From NCBI RefSeq assembly GCF_002234595.1, contig NZ_NMUL01000002.1:124001-188000 (forward strand): a stretch of 64,000 nt of DNA. The letters run 5' to 3'. Source of the stretch: Amycolatopsis vastitatis (GTDB lineage Bacteria; Actinomycetota; Actinomycetes; Mycobacteriales; Pseudonocardiaceae). Both the position numbers and the translations under genes were made by a program. The notes beneath the pieces were generated by a model. That model was given only the letters and a program-made list of their open reading frames with translations, had not been told where the DNA came from and searched no databases. Shown here one piece after another: positions 40,500 to 49,426 of this stretch. Position 1 is the first letter of the stretch, and the number at the start of each line of letters is the position of its first letter.

Positions 40500-41668
40500 G
40501 CGGACACCTCTTCGCCGTTCGTGTGCTCGTCCCGCAGCTGCTGGATGGTCGCGATCACCGTGTCGAGCTGGATGGTGCCCGCGTACTCGCCGCGCGCGCC
40601 GGTGACCGGCACCGAGCCACCCTCGGCGAGCATCGCCTCGAGCGCGTCCTGGAGCGTCGACTGCAGGCTGACGACGTCGCGCAGCGGCTTGCCGAGGTTG
40701 GCCAGCGAAGACGCCGAAGTGAGTTCGCGCGCGTGCACCCATCGCGTCGGACGGCGGCGCGCGTCCAGCACCAGCGCGAAGTGCCGGCGCGACTTGTCGA
40801 GCTTCTCCCGGACCGACGCCGGTGTCTCGTCGACCGTCACCGTGAGCGCGTCCTGCTGGAGCTCGACGTCTCGGACGCGCAGCAGCGTCAGCTGCTTCAG
40901 CGACGCGCCCGCGCCCACGAACCCCGCGACCGTGTCGTCCGCCGGGTTCGCCAGGATCGCTTCGGGCGTGTCGTACTGCAGGATCGTCGACTGGTTGCCG
41001 AGCACGGCGATCTTGTCGCCCAGCTTCACGGCTTCGTCGAAGTCGTGCGTGACGAACACGATCGTCTTCTGCAGCTCGCTCTGCAGCCGCAGCAGCTCGT
41101 CCTGCAGGTTGCCGCGGGTGATGGGGTCGACCGCGCCGAACGGCTCGTCCATCAGCAGCACCGGCGGGTCCGCGGCGAGCGCCCGCGCCACGCCGACGCG
41201 CTGCTGCTGACCGCCCGACAGCTGGCGCGGGAAGCGGTCGCGGAAGTCGGCCGGGTCGAGCCCGACCAGGTCCATCATCTCTTCGACCCGGTCGTTGACC
41301 TTCTTCTTGTCCCAGCCGAGCAGGCCCGGCACCACCGCGATGTTCTGCGCGACGGTGAAGTGCGGGAACAGCCCGGCCTGCTGGATGGCGTAGCCGATGC
41401 GACGGCGCAGGGTGTCGACGTCGAGCTTCAGCGCGTCCTCGCCGCCGATGGTGATCCGGCCGGACGTCGGCTCGATCAGCCGGTTGATCATCCGCATGGT
41501 CGTGGTCTTGCCGCAGCCCGACGGGCCGACGAAGACGACGATCTTGCCCGCGGGCACGACCATCGAGAAGTCGTCGACCGCGGGCTCACGGGTGCCGGGG
41601 TACCGCTTGGTCACGTGCTCCAGCTCGATCTCGACGCCGGAGACTTCCTCGTTCTCAGCCACGGACAC
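40496..41668 (-). CDS. ABC ATP-binding protein with CBS domains (OpuCA/ProV-like)
   Basis: A 390-residue ATPase. Walker A GPSGCGKTT (about 49-57), signature LSGGQQQRVGVARALAADPP (about 149-168) and Walker B VLLMDEPFGAVDP are all intact. The C-terminal part (about 270-380) looks like a pair of CBS domains, which in OpuA-type systems sense ionic strength or nucleotides and gate transport. The start is GTG 41668. It overlaps the upstream permease by 14 bases and the downstream permease by four. Confidence 0.93.
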   Translation of the reverse strand: MSVAENEEVSGVEIELEHVTKRYPGTREPAVDDFSMVVPAGKIVVFVGPSGCGKTTTMRMINRLIEPTSGRITIGGEDALKLDVDTLRRRIGYAIQQAGLFPHFTVAQNIAVVPGLLGWDKKKVNDRVEEMMDLVGLDPADFRDRFPRQLSGGQQQRVGVARALAADPPVLLMDEPFGAVDPITRGNLQDELLRLQSELQKTIVFVTHDFDEAVKLGDKIAVLGNQSTILQYDTPEAILANPADDTVAGFVGAGASLKQLTLLRVRDVELQQDALTVTVDETPASVREKLDKSRRHFALVLDARRRPTRWVHARELTSASSLANLGKPLRDVVSLQSTLQDALEAMLAEGGSVPVTGARGEYAGTIQLDTVIATIQQLRDEHTNGEEVSA

Positions 41669-42302
41669 CCCTTGAGACGGTGAAGCGCTTGATCAGGACG
41701 TAGACGCCGTCGAGGAGCAGGGCGAGGATGACCACCCCGACCGTGCCGGTGACGGCTTGGTTGAGGGAGTTCGTGCTCCCCGCGTTCGTGAGCCCGGAGA
41801 AGACCTCGGCGCCGAAGCCGGGACCCTTCGCGTAGGCGGCGATCACCGCGATGCCCATCAGCATCTGGGTGGCCACCCGCATGCCGGTGAGGATCGCCGG
41901 CCAGGCCAGCCGCAGCTCGACGCGGGTGAGCACGCCGAAGCGGCTCATCCCGATGCCGCGGGCGGCGTCGGTGACCGCCGGGTCGACGCCGTCGAGCCCG
42001 ACGATGGTGTTCCGGACGATCGGCAGCAGGCCGTAGAGCACCAGCGCGATCACGGCCGTCGTCGGACCGAGCCCCGAGAGGGGGATCAGCAGGCCCAGGA
42101 GGGCAAACGACGGGACCGTGAGGATCGTGCTCGCGAGTGCCGTGGCCACCGCCGAACCGATCGGGCTGCGGTACACCGCGACCCCGATCAGCACGCCGAG
42201 GACCGCGGCGATGATGGTGCACTGCACCACCATGCTGGTGTGCAGGTAGGCCTCCAGCCACAGCTTGCTCGCCCGGTCGGAGATGTAGTCGAAGAGGTTC
42301 AT
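41655..42302 (-). CDS. ABC permease for compatible solutes, first gene of the operon
   Basis: A 215-residue permease with about five or six helices. The ATPase-contact loop is AVTDAARGIGMSRFGVLTRV. It resembles OpuCB-type permeases. ATG 42302. The order permease, ATPase, permease, binding protein matches opuCB-CA-CD-CC-type operons with roles in osmoprotection. The 240-base upstream gap to the divergent copper genes contains one CACCCGAACGGG motif and should hold both promoters. Confidence 0.9.
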   Translation of the reverse strand: MNLFDYISDRASKLWLEAYLHTSMVVQCTIIAAVLGVLIGVAVYRSPIGSAVATALASTILTVPSFALLGLLIPLSGLGPTTAVIALVLYGLLPIVRNTIVGLDGVDPAVTDAARGIGMSRFGVLTRVELRLAWPAILTGMRVATQMLMGIAVIAAYAKGPGFGAEVFSGLTNAGSTNSLNQAVTGTVGVVILALLLDGVYVLIKRFTVSRGVRG

Positions 42303-42336
42303 CCGTGTTCGCTCTCCCGCCCTTCGCGTCAGCCTT

Positions 42337-42348
42337 CACCCGAACGGG
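42337..42348. promoter_or_regulatory. CACCCGAACGGG motif in the OpuC/copper divergent region
   Basis: Near-palindromic motif 35 bases upstream of the permease start. It is one of four CACCCGWWCGGG copies in the window. No CsoR-type copper operator was recognised in the remaining intergenic sequence. Confidence 0.35.
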
Positions 42349-42542
42349 CTAGCGCTGACCGACGGCTCAGTACCCACGGCACCAGCCGTCCAAACCCCGG
42401 TCTTCGGCCCACCGTGGCCTACCCGCCGACAATCGGCAACAAATTGCCTGAACCACGGCGTCGTGTGGAACGTGAACTCGGTGTGTGCTCTGTTCACGGG
42501 ATCACAACATCGCGGAAAAGCAGACCCCTTAGGCTGCTCTTC

Positions 42543-43085
42543 ATGAGCGATCCGGCCCGGCGTCCCGCCGTGCTGGGTGCTACCCGTGGAGCATTGCTCG
42601 CCGTAAGTGCTGGAGCACTCTCCGTCACGGCGCACCGGCTCGCCGACGGCGGCCTGCCGGATCCGGCCATGACCGTGCTGCTCACCGGTCTGTTCGGCTG
42701 GACCGCGGCCGCGCTCGCCCGCAAGGCCCGCGGGCCGATCGCCACGATCACCCTGCTGGGTGCCGCTCAGCTGGTGATGCACCTGCTGCTCACCACGCTC
42801 GCCGGCCACCACGACATGTACGCGATGCCCGGCACCACCGGGCTCGGCATGATCACCGCGCACGCGAGCGCCACCGTGCTGACCGCGCTCCTGCTCGCCC
42901 GCGCGGACACGATGCTCCTCACGGTGCTGGCCGTGCTGCGCGCGATCCTGCCGCGGCTGCTGACCCCGTTGCCGGTGCCGTCGGCACCGGCGCTCGTCCC
43001 CGTCCGCGTCGACGCGCCCAGCCACCTCGTCGGCGTCGACCTGCGCCGGATCCGCGGGCGGCGCGGCCCGCCCGTCCACTCCTGA
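42543..43085 (+). CDS. Four-helix membrane protein of the copper operon
   Basis: A 180-residue protein with about four helices (near 17-30, 45-60, 67-85 and 103-135). Between helices 3 and 4 lies a His/Met-rich stretch, AGHHDMYAMPGTTGLGMITA, which could bind Cu(I). The C-terminal 35 residues are Arg/Pro-rich and cytoplasmic. ATG 42543. It begins the YcnI-CopC-CopD gene set, with a 76-base gap to the YcnI gene. I know no name for it; a copper-handling role is inferred from context and the His/Met cluster. Confidence 0.75.
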   Translation: MSDPARRPAVLGATRGALLAVSAGALSVTAHRLADGGLPDPAMTVLLTGLFGWTAAALARKARGPIATITLLGAAQLVMHLLLTTLAGHHDMYAMPGTTGLGMITAHASATVLTALLLARADTMLLTVLAVLRAILPRLLTPLPVPSAPALVPVRVDAPSHLVGVDLRRIRGRRGPPVHS

Positions 43086-43161
43086 AACCCAGCTCATCCC
43101 CGAAACGGCCGGTCCCCGAACCGAGCCGCCCCTTTTTCTTGAGTTCATCAGGAGTGAACCC

Positions 43162-43923
43162 ATGTCCCAGCACGTCTTCAAGCGCGCCGGTTTCCTGGCC
43201 GCCACCGTCGGTGTCGCCGGTCTCCTCAGCGCGGGCATCGCGTCCGCGCACGTCACCGCCAACGTCTACGGCCCGCAGCCCACGAAGGGCGGTTACGCCG
43301 CGATCGTGTTCCGCGTCCCGAGCGAGGAGCCGAACACCATGACCACCAAGGTGGCCGTCGACTTCAAGGCCGACTACGGCATCGGCAGCGTGCGGACCAA
43401 GCCGCTGCCCGGCTGGACCGCCGAGGTGACCAAGTCCAAGCTGCCCGCCCCGATCACCAAGGACAACGGCACGAAGATCACCGAGGCCGTCACGGCGGTG
43501 ACCTGGACCGCGCAGCCGGGCAACGAGCTGAAGGCCACCGACTACCAGGAGTTCTCGGTGAGCTTCGGCCCGCTGCCGACCAACGTCGACGAGGTCGAGT
43601 TCCCGGCGCACCAGACCTACAGCGACGGCAAGGTCGTCGACTGGAACCAGCCGACCCCGGCGAACGGCGAGGAGCCCGAACACCCGGCGCCGACGGTCAA
43701 GCTGGCCGCGAAGGCCGAGGGCGACGGTGACCACGCCGGGATGGCCGCGGGCACGGCGTCCACGACCGGCGAGCACACTGAAGCCGCCGCGGCGACGTCC
43801 GACAGCACGGCCCGCTGGCTCGGCGGGGCCGGCCTGCTCGTCGGCGCGATCGGCCTCGGCGTCGGGGCCGGTGCGACCGTCCGGGCCCGCAAGGCCACGG
43901 CCAAGTCGGGAGGCAACAGCTAG
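43162..43923 (+). CDS. YcnI family copper-binding protein (DUF1775)
   Basis: A 253-residue protein of the YcnI family. The signal peptide (1-29, ending GIASA) leaves H30 as the likely mature N-terminus, matching the histidine brace that binds Cu(II) in Bacillus YcnI. The family core continues with GGYAAIVFRVPSEEPNTMTT and WTAEVTKSKLPAP. A low-complexity Gly/Ala/His linker and a C-terminal TM helix (about 215-240) anchor it. ATG 43162 follows AGGAG by 7 bases. It abuts copC with no gap and probably acts as an external copper chaperone. Confidence 0.92.
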   Translation: MSQHVFKRAGFLAATVGVAGLLSAGIASAHVTANVYGPQPTKGGYAAIVFRVPSEEPNTMTTKVAVDFKADYGIGSVRTKPLPGWTAEVTKSKLPAPITKDNGTKITEAVTAVTWTAQPGNELKATDYQEFSVSFGPLPTNVDEVEFPAHQTYSDGKVVDWNQPTPANGEEPEHPAPTVKLAAKAEGDGDHAGMAAGTASTTGEHTEAAAATSDSTARWLGGAGLLVGAIGLGVGAGATVRARKATAKSGGNS

Positions 43924-44490
43924 ATGCGCAAAGCGCTCGTCGCGCTCGCACTGACGGTGGTGGCCGTGCTCGGCACGGCCACCCCGGCGCTGGCGCACAA
44001 CGTGCTGATCTCCTCGGACCCGGCGAACGGCGCGTCCGTCGCCGCCGGGCCGCCGAAGATCAGCCTGACCTTCGACCAGTACGTGCAGGGTGCGGACGTC
44101 AACCAGATCGCGGTGACCGGACCCGGCGGCGGACAGTGGGCCGAGGGACCGATCAGCGTGGTGAACAACGTCATCAGCGCGCCCCTGCGGCCGCTCGGGC
44201 CGGCCGGGAAGTACACCGTCGGCTTCCGGGTGCTGTCCGCGGACGGCCACCCGGTGACCGGTGAGCTCACCTTCACCCTGACGACGGCGGGCACCGGCAC
44301 GCCGGCGACCGTCGACGCGGCCCGGTCACCGGGCGGCTCGTCGCAGGCGTCGCCGCAGTCATCCTCGACCGGCGTGCCGATCTGGGTCTGGATCGCCGGC
44401 GCCGTCGTGCTGCTGGCGATCGGGCTGACCGTCGCCCTGCGAGCGGGCGGGCAGCCCAGCCGGGAACACCCGGCGGAAAAGAAGCAGTAG
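43924..44490 (+). CDS. copC: CopC domain copper-binding protein
   Basis: A 188-residue protein. The signal peptide (1-24, ending PALA) is followed by H25, the expected first copper ligand. The CopC domain (25-125) has the conserved SADGHPVTGELTF, whose Asp and His complete the Cu(II) site, plus ISLTFDQYVQGA. A Ser/Gly linker and a C-terminal TM helix (about 150-172) tether it. It starts directly after the YcnI stop codon and lies 5 bases before copD, so the three are one operon. Confidence 0.94.
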   Translation: MRKALVALALTVVAVLGTATPALAHNVLISSDPANGASVAAGPPKISLTFDQYVQGADVNQIAVTGPGGGQWAEGPISVVNNVISAPLRPLGPAGKYTVGFRVLSADGHPVTGELTFTLTTAGTGTPATVDAARSPGGSSQASPQSSSTGVPIWVWIAGAVVLLAIGLTVALRAGGQPSREHPAEKKQ

Positions 44491-44495
44491 CTCAG

Positions 44496-45524
44496 ATGTC
44501 CCAAGCCGAGACCACCGCCAAACCCCGCTACTCGACGCTGCTGTGCGTCGTGACGGCGGGCCTGCTCGGCGCCCTCATCGGCGTCGCGCTCACCGCCACC
44601 GCCCCGGTCCCCGGTGTGGTGCAGCCCGGTGCGGTGGTCTCGGCCGGCATCCCGGTCGTGCGGGTCCTGCTCGACCTCGCCGCGGTCACGACCATCGGCC
44701 TGGCGCTGCTGTCGGTGCTCGTCGGCTACGACCGGCCGAAGCTCACCGAGCCGATCATGCGGCTGGCCCGCCCGGCGGGCGTCGCGGCCGCGCTGGTCTG
44801 GGCCACGGCCGCGGTCGTCGCGCTGATCCTGCAGACCGCGGAGTACAAGCCCGGCTCGTCGACGCTCTCGCCGTCCGACATCGGCCGGTACATCGCCGAT
44901 GTCGGCGCCGGGAAGGCGCTCGTCATCGTCGCCGCGCTCGCGCTCGGCCACGCCGGGATCGGCGCGCTCGCGCTGCGCTTCGGCGAGAAGGTGCCCGCCG
45001 AGGTCCGCGTCGGGCTCGGCCTGTTCGCGTTGCTGCCGCTGCCGGTCACCGGGCACGCGTCGAACTGGAACTACCACGACTACACGATGATCTCGATGGA
45101 GCTGCACGTGATGAGCGCCGTCGCCTGGACCGGCGGCCTCGGCGCGATGACCGTGCTGCTCGTGGCGAACCGGACGCTGCTGGCGCACGCGCTGCCCCGG
45201 TTTTCGAAGCTCGCGACGCTCTGCCTGGCCATCTCCGCGGCGACCGGGCTGTTCAACGGCCTGGTCGAGATCTCCCTCAACCCGACGATCGGGTTCTGGG
45301 CGGCGATCTTCACGACGCCGTACGGGCAGTTGCTCATCCTCAAGGCCGCGTGCACCGGCGTCATCGCGCTCCTCGGCGCCCACGTCCGCTGGCGGCTCCT
45401 CCCGCAGATCGTCCGCCACAACCGGACGGCGCTCGCCTCGTGGGCGACGCTCGAGCTGACCGTCATGGGTTTGGCGTTCGGCTTCGCCGTCGTGCTCACG
45501 CGGGCGCCGGTCGTCGCATCCTGA
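44496..45524 (+). CDS. copD: CopD family copper-transport membrane protein
   Basis: A 342-residue protein with about eight helices. The CopD core appears in MISMELHVMSAVAWTGGLGA, with conserved His and Trp, and in GHASNWNYHDY, which places His residues near the outer face. CopD proteins are thought to move copper across the inner membrane together with CopC. ATG 44496, 5 bases after copC. The operon ends here. The following 185 bases are slightly less GC-rich and hold no recognised feature. Confidence 0.9.
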   Translation: MSQAETTAKPRYSTLLCVVTAGLLGALIGVALTATAPVPGVVQPGAVVSAGIPVVRVLLDLAAVTTIGLALLSVLVGYDRPKLTEPIMRLARPAGVAAALVWATAAVVALILQTAEYKPGSSTLSPSDIGRYIADVGAGKALVIVAALALGHAGIGALALRFGEKVPAEVRVGLGLFALLPLPVTGHASNWNYHDYTMISMELHVMSAVAWTGGLGAMTVLLVANRTLLAHALPRFSKLATLCLAISAATGLFNGLVEISLNPTIGFWAAIFTTPYGQLLILKAACTGVIALLGAHVRWRLLPQIVRHNRTALASWATLELTVMGLAFGFAVVLTRAPVVAS

Positions 45525-45709
45525 GCTCGAATCACGGCGAGTAGCTGCAAGTTGCGCATTGGCATGAGTGCTGCCCCATTGGAGGCGACCTGCCGGGCTG
45601 AACTTTCTACCCAGAGCAGGCCGCACTTCAGAAGCGACGAACGGTCATTTGCAGTCGGCGAATGCACGTGCAGTTTGTGGCACCGGTCACACGAAGTGAC
45701 AGTCTCGGC

Positions 45710-46660
45710 CTAACGGTAACGCGTCCACCTGGCGTCGGTGCGGGCGTTCCGGAGATCGTCCAGACGGCGGAACAGCTCGGGCCGCACCTGCGGGCGGCTG
45801 CGCAGGATCGGCAGCACGCTGGTCGTCAGCTTCAGCTCGCGGATGCTCCTGAGCACCGAAAACCCGGGCCAGGACGTCACGTCGAAGCCGTACTCCGCGG
45901 CGAACGTCCGGTAGTGCACCGGCGGGTCGCCGAACCGCTCACGGCCGACGGCCAGCGGCGTCAGGTCCCATTCCGGCGGGCCGACGCACGACGAGTCGAA
46001 GTCGCAGAGCACCGGTCCGTCCGGGCCGGGGATGACGTTGCCGGGGTAAGCGTCGCCGTGCACCAAGCCCCTGGGCAGCGGAAACTCCAGCCCGGCCAGC
46101 GCCGCCTCGAGTTCGGCGCAGCGGTCGAGCAGGAACTCCCGGTCGGTGTCGCTGATCTCCTCGGCGTCGGACACCCGGGCCCGCACCGCGGCGAACGGCG
46201 CCCACTCGGCGAGACCGTCCGGCGCGGGTAGCGCGTGCACCTGGCGCAGGAGCCGGGCCAGGTCGGCGGACGTCGCCGCCCGGCCGATGCTCGGCACGCG
46301 GTGCCACACGGTCACCAGGTGCCCGCCGACCGACAGCGGCTGCTCGATCCCTTCCAGAAGCCGGATCGCGGGGACGCCGTGGCGTTCGAAGTGCCGGGCC
46401 ACCCGCACGACGGTGCCGACGCGGTGCCGCAGCCGCGTCGAGCCGACGATCCGGACCACGAAAGGCGCCGTGACCAGCGCGTACACCGCGTTGTTCGTGA
46501 ACCTCAGCAGCCGCGCTCCCGCGGGGTCGAGACCCAGCAGGGCACAGGTCTCGGCCAGCACGCCGCGCAGCTTCCCGGAGGTGAACCGGCCGTCCAAAAC
46601 CGCGCCGGCGCCTTCGGGCCTATGCGGCGTAGAAAGCGTGGAGGCGGTCGGCGAGGTCAC
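45710..46660 (-). CDS. Aminoglycoside phosphotransferase-fold (APH) protein
   Basis: A 316-residue protein with the APH/choline-kinase fold. The catalytic loop is LVHGDAYPGNVI, with the HGD Asp, and the metal-binding CDFDSSCVGPPEWDL follows. The N-lobe has LLRFTNNAVYALVTAPFVVR. It could phosphorylate a small molecule or antibiotic; no specificity can be read. The start is GTG 46660, lying 41 bases inside the end of the HTH-TPR gene, an unusually long overlap. No better internal start is visible. Confidence 0.85.
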   Translation of the reverse strand: MTSPTASTLSTPHRPEGAGAVLDGRFTSGKLRGVLAETCALLGLDPAGARLLRFTNNAVYALVTAPFVVRIVGSTRLRHRVGTVVRVARHFERHGVPAIRLLEGIEQPLSVGGHLVTVWHRVPSIGRAATSADLARLLRQVHALPAPDGLAEWAPFAAVRARVSDAEEISDTDREFLLDRCAELEAALAGLEFPLPRGLVHGDAYPGNVIPGPDGPVLCDFDSSCVGPPEWDLTPLAVGRERFGDPPVHYRTFAAEYGFDVTSWPGFSVLRSIRELKLTTSVLPILRSRPQVRPELFRRLDDLRNARTDARWTRYR

Positions 46661-48005
46661 GGGCGTCGGCGTTGTTCCGGCGGCGCTCGGCCTCCTCCTG
46701 CAGAGGCCGCATCCGGTCCTTGACCCGCTCGGACTTGATGCCCTCGGCGCAGTCGATGGCCTTGCCGCCGACCTTGGCGCCGTGGTCGAGGTCGCCGTCC
46801 AGCAGGTGGTTGGTGGCGAGCGCGCTCAGCATGAACGTCTTGGAGCGGGCCATCTCGTCGTCGTAGGACTCGACGGCCCTGGTCAGCGCGGGGATCGCGT
46901 ACTTCGTGTGCTCGGCGTTCTTCTGCGCGAGGACCGTGTGGACGGTGCCGACCATGGCGTAGACGTCGGTCTCGGTGAAGAACTTCACCCACGACTCGGC
47001 TTCGGCCAGGTTGGCGCGCTCGAACTCGTCCTTGCTCCGGCCGAGCAGCTTCACCGCCTGCTCTTCGTTGCCCATCATCGCGTAGGCCCACGCCTCGTTC
47101 GCGCACAGCACGGAAACCGCCAGCTCGGAGCCGGATTCCTGGGCGGCGATCTGGCCGAGCTGGAACAGCTTCAGCGCGTCGTTCGGGGCGTCCTGGTGCA
47201 GGTAGACGCGACCCATGCGGTAGAGCACGTTGGCCACCAGCGGGTGGTTTTCGCCCTGCTTGGCCAGGTCCAGCGCGTTCGCGAAGTGGCCGCGGGCGGA
47301 GTCCATCAGCCCGGTGTCGAAGGAGGTCCAGCCGGCCAGCGAGTGGAGGTCGGCGAGCGCCACGTACAGCCGGTTCTTCACCAGCTCGGTGCCGTGCGCC
47401 TCGAGCATCTGCTGGCCCCAGGACAGCTGGGCCACGACGGCGTCGCGGCAGAACCCGCCGCCGTACTGGTAGTCCAGCGCCCGGAGCGCCCGCGTCGCGG
47501 CTTCGACCTGGCGGACGTCGGTCATGCCGATGCGCCCGGGGGCCGGCGTCCTGGCCGGTCCGGCCGCCCACGTGCCCGATTCCGGACCGAACACCGCCGC
47601 ACCCATCGTGACCTGGGCGGCGTGCGCGAGGAACCTCCGTCGCTTCACGGACTCGTCCTCCTCAGCCTGCTGGCCGTCGGCGGAGCCGACGACCCGTATC
47701 GCCGTGGCCTCGTCGTAGGCGAGGCCCATGTACCCACGGGGGACGCCCAGGCCGTCGGCGATCCTCGTGAGGACGTCGTAGGCCATGACCTGGCGACCCT
47801 TGAGGATCTCCGACACCTCGGACTGGGATTGGCCGGTCATCGCGGCGATCTGGCGCTGCGAGACACCGTGCTTGCGCAGGAGCCGGTAGACGGCGCTGAT
47901 CTCGCGGGTCGCGAGTGCAGCTCTCATCTCGGGCTGCTCCCACGCGTCAGCGGGAACTGCGTGGCTCTGCCTGGCCTCGGCACTGCCACCGTTACTGGCG
48001 TCCAT
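46620..48005 (-). CDS. HTH (XRE) regulator with TPR-like C-terminal domain
   Basis: A 461-residue protein. Residues 30-95 carry an XRE helix-turn-helix (LRKHGVSQRQIAAMTGQSQS, EVSEILKGRQVMAYDVLTRI). A short linker with KRRRFLAHAAQVT precedes about 300 residues of helical repeats like TPRs (for example NVLYRMGRVYLHQDAPNDAL, NEAWAYAMMGNEEQAVKLLG). In Streptomyces and relatives such HTH-TPR regulators influence development and antibiotic production. ATG 48005 follows GGAGGGGG by 4 bases. Upstream lie two 14-base direct repeats that may be its operator. Confidence 0.88.
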   Translation of the reverse strand: MDASNGGSAEARQSHAVPADAWEQPEMRAALATREISAVYRLLRKHGVSQRQIAAMTGQSQSEVSEILKGRQVMAYDVLTRIADGLGVPRGYMGLAYDEATAIRVVGSADGQQAEEDESVKRRRFLAHAAQVTMGAAVFGPESGTWAAGPARTPAPGRIGMTDVRQVEAATRALRALDYQYGGGFCRDAVVAQLSWGQQMLEAHGTELVKNRLYVALADLHSLAGWTSFDTGLMDSARGHFANALDLAKQGENHPLVANVLYRMGRVYLHQDAPNDALKLFQLGQIAAQESGSELAVSVLCANEAWAYAMMGNEEQAVKLLGRSKDEFERANLAEAESWVKFFTETDVYAMVGTVHTVLAQKNAEHTKYAIPALTRAVESYDDEMARSKTFMLSALATNHLLDGDLDHGAKVGGKAIDCAEGIKSERVKDRMRPLQEEAERRRNNADARDLADRLHAFYAA

Positions 48006-48106
48006 CGCGCCCCCTCCACTGTCCGGTCGGGCGTCTGTAAACAGCGTAGGCAAACCTGGGAAACCGTGTGAACAGCCGAACTGGTGCCCTGATCGGTCCG
48101 GGCGAA

Positions 48107-48148
48107 GTCCGGTGACCGCTTACCGTGGAACCGAGTCCGGTCACCGCT
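48107..48148. promoter_or_regulatory. Direct repeats upstream of the HTH-TPR regulator
   Basis: GTCCGGTGACCGCT (48107-48120) and GTCCGGTCACCGCT (48135-48148) differ at one base and are 28 bases apart, about 100-140 bases upstream of the regulator start and upstream of the divergent small gene. An operator is plausible. Confidence 0.4.
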
Positions 48149-48274
48149 ATGACGCCAATTCGACCTTCTATCGCCACCGGTTTCACCTCACTGTAGTTGT
48201 CAGATCTCCGTCACCGGCCGCACACCGGTAGCGATCACGGAGAGCTACGAAAACCGCAGCGTTGTGACAAGGCG

Positions 48275-48667
48275 ATGTTGCAGAAGGCATCTTCGGAGAC
48301 TTTCGACAGAGCGGAGAAGGGCGTGGAGTTCGTGGACTCGTTCGCAGGGGGACATGCCGGCACGGCCACCCGCGCTGTGCGGCCGGCGGTCGCGTCGGTC
48401 TCTCCCGTCTCCGCCGTCCGCCCTGTCACCCCGGCCGCCGCGGTGGACCCCCGCACGGCGAGCGTCCGCCACTACGAGGGCGGTCAGCTCGTGTGGCGGG
48501 TGCAGTGCGGCGACCTGATCAGCCGGGAACGCGCCGTGACGGTGTTCGTCGAAGACAACCAGGTGGTACTGGTCTCGCCTCCCGGTGAGACCGCGCGGTT
48601 GACGTCCGGCCAGCTCGGACAGCTGCGCGCCGCGCTCAACGAAGCCGCCAAGATGGCGGAAAGGTAA
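48275..48667 (+). CDS. Small unknown protein divergent from the HTH-TPR regulator
   Basis: A protein of about 130 residues. The C-terminal 65 residues form a compact unit with VRHYEGGQLVWRVQCGDLIS, TVFVEDNQVVLVSPPGETAR and LGQLRAALNEAAKMAER. The N-terminal part is Ala/Val/Pro-rich. The start is uncertain: ATG 48275 is used here, but GTG 48323 or 48332, behind GGAGAAGG, is equally possible. It is followed 13 bases later by another small gene and may be co-transcribed with it. I do not recognise the family. Confidence 0.6.
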   Translation: MLQKASSETFDRAEKGVEFVDSFAGGHAGTATRAVRPAVASVSPVSAVRPVTPAAAVDPRTASVRHYEGGQLVWRVQCGDLISRERAVTVFVEDNQVVLVSPPGETARLTSGQLGQLRAALNEAAKMAER

Positions 48668-48680
48668 CGGTGAGCTGATC

Positions 48681-49094
48681 ATGGATCAGGTACTCGGGCA
48701 GGTCCTCCGCAACGCGGTCTGGGAGCGTCTCGACATGCTGACCGACCTGGCGAACCGCGCCGACGCCCAGTCGCTCGTCTCGGTCGCGCGCTCCGAACTG
48801 CCCCGGTTGACCGAGGCGTGGCGCGCGATGCTGAAGATGCACGAGCCCGACGAGCGCGGCGACTGCCCCACCTGCTCGACCCGGTGGCACCGCTGCAAGG
48901 CGCCGTGCTCGGTCTGGCAGGTCGCCCACGAGCACCTGGTGGCCGGCGGGCTCGCCCCGCAGCAGCAGGCGCCGGCCGACCGGCGGCTTCAGGGACGGCG
49001 CAAAAGCCCGGTTCCGGTCCACCCGGCCCCCACGGCGGCCGAGACCACCGGTCGCCACGCGCTCGTGAACCCGCGCCGAGCGGTCACGGCCTGA
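48681..49094 (+). CDS. Small cysteine-rich unknown protein
   Basis: A 137-residue protein. An N-terminal helical region (VLRNAVWERLDMLTDLANRA, ARSELPRLTEAWRAML) precedes a Cys/Trp cluster, GDCPTCSTRWHRCKAPCSVW, with the spacing C-x2-C-x6-C-x3-C that could hold zinc or an Fe-S cluster. The last 40 residues are basic and low-complexity. ATG 48681. Proteins of this look are common in Pseudonocardiaceae as far as I recall, but I know no function. Confidence 0.68.
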   Translation: MDQVLGQVLRNAVWERLDMLTDLANRADAQSLVSVARSELPRLTEAWRAMLKMHEPDERGDCPTCSTRWHRCKAPCSVWQVAHEHLVAGGLAPQQQAPADRRLQGRRKSPVPVHPAPTAAETTGRHALVNPRRAVTA

Positions 49095-49426
49095 CCCTCC
49101 AGACCGGCGAGCGCGGCAGGCCCGATCGCCCCATCGGATCCCGTGCCGGACTCGCCGTCGGCCGGGGACTGTTTCGCCCGCACCCCCGAGCAGTGCGAAC
49201 CAGTCCTCGGCCATCACCCGGTCCCCACCGCGATTAATCGAAAAATTTCCGCGTTAGCCCTAGCCCAGGCGGTAATCGCCCGCTAGATTGATCATCGAAG
49301 ACAGCGTCGATCAAGGGTCTGGTCCCGCTGTCACCCCGCCCTCGTGCGGCCCTCGAATTCCGCGGGCCGGTGCCGTTGCACTCCCCTCCCCCGACCGGCA
49401 CCGGCCCGCGGTTCCATACCCGCAAA
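49095..49426. other. Intergenic region without a supported gene
   Basis: About 330 bases. It contains an AT-rich patch near 49233-49250 (TTAATCGAAAAATTTCC) and an imperfect inverted repeat TTGATCATCGA ... TCGATCAA at 49288-49314. No frame has a convincing start and composition. I see no RNA gene. Confidence 0.5.

Noticed and set aside
45525..45709. Promoter or RNA gene after copD
   Set aside because: Slightly lower GC but no consistent -35/-10 pair, hairpin or conserved RNA motif was found.
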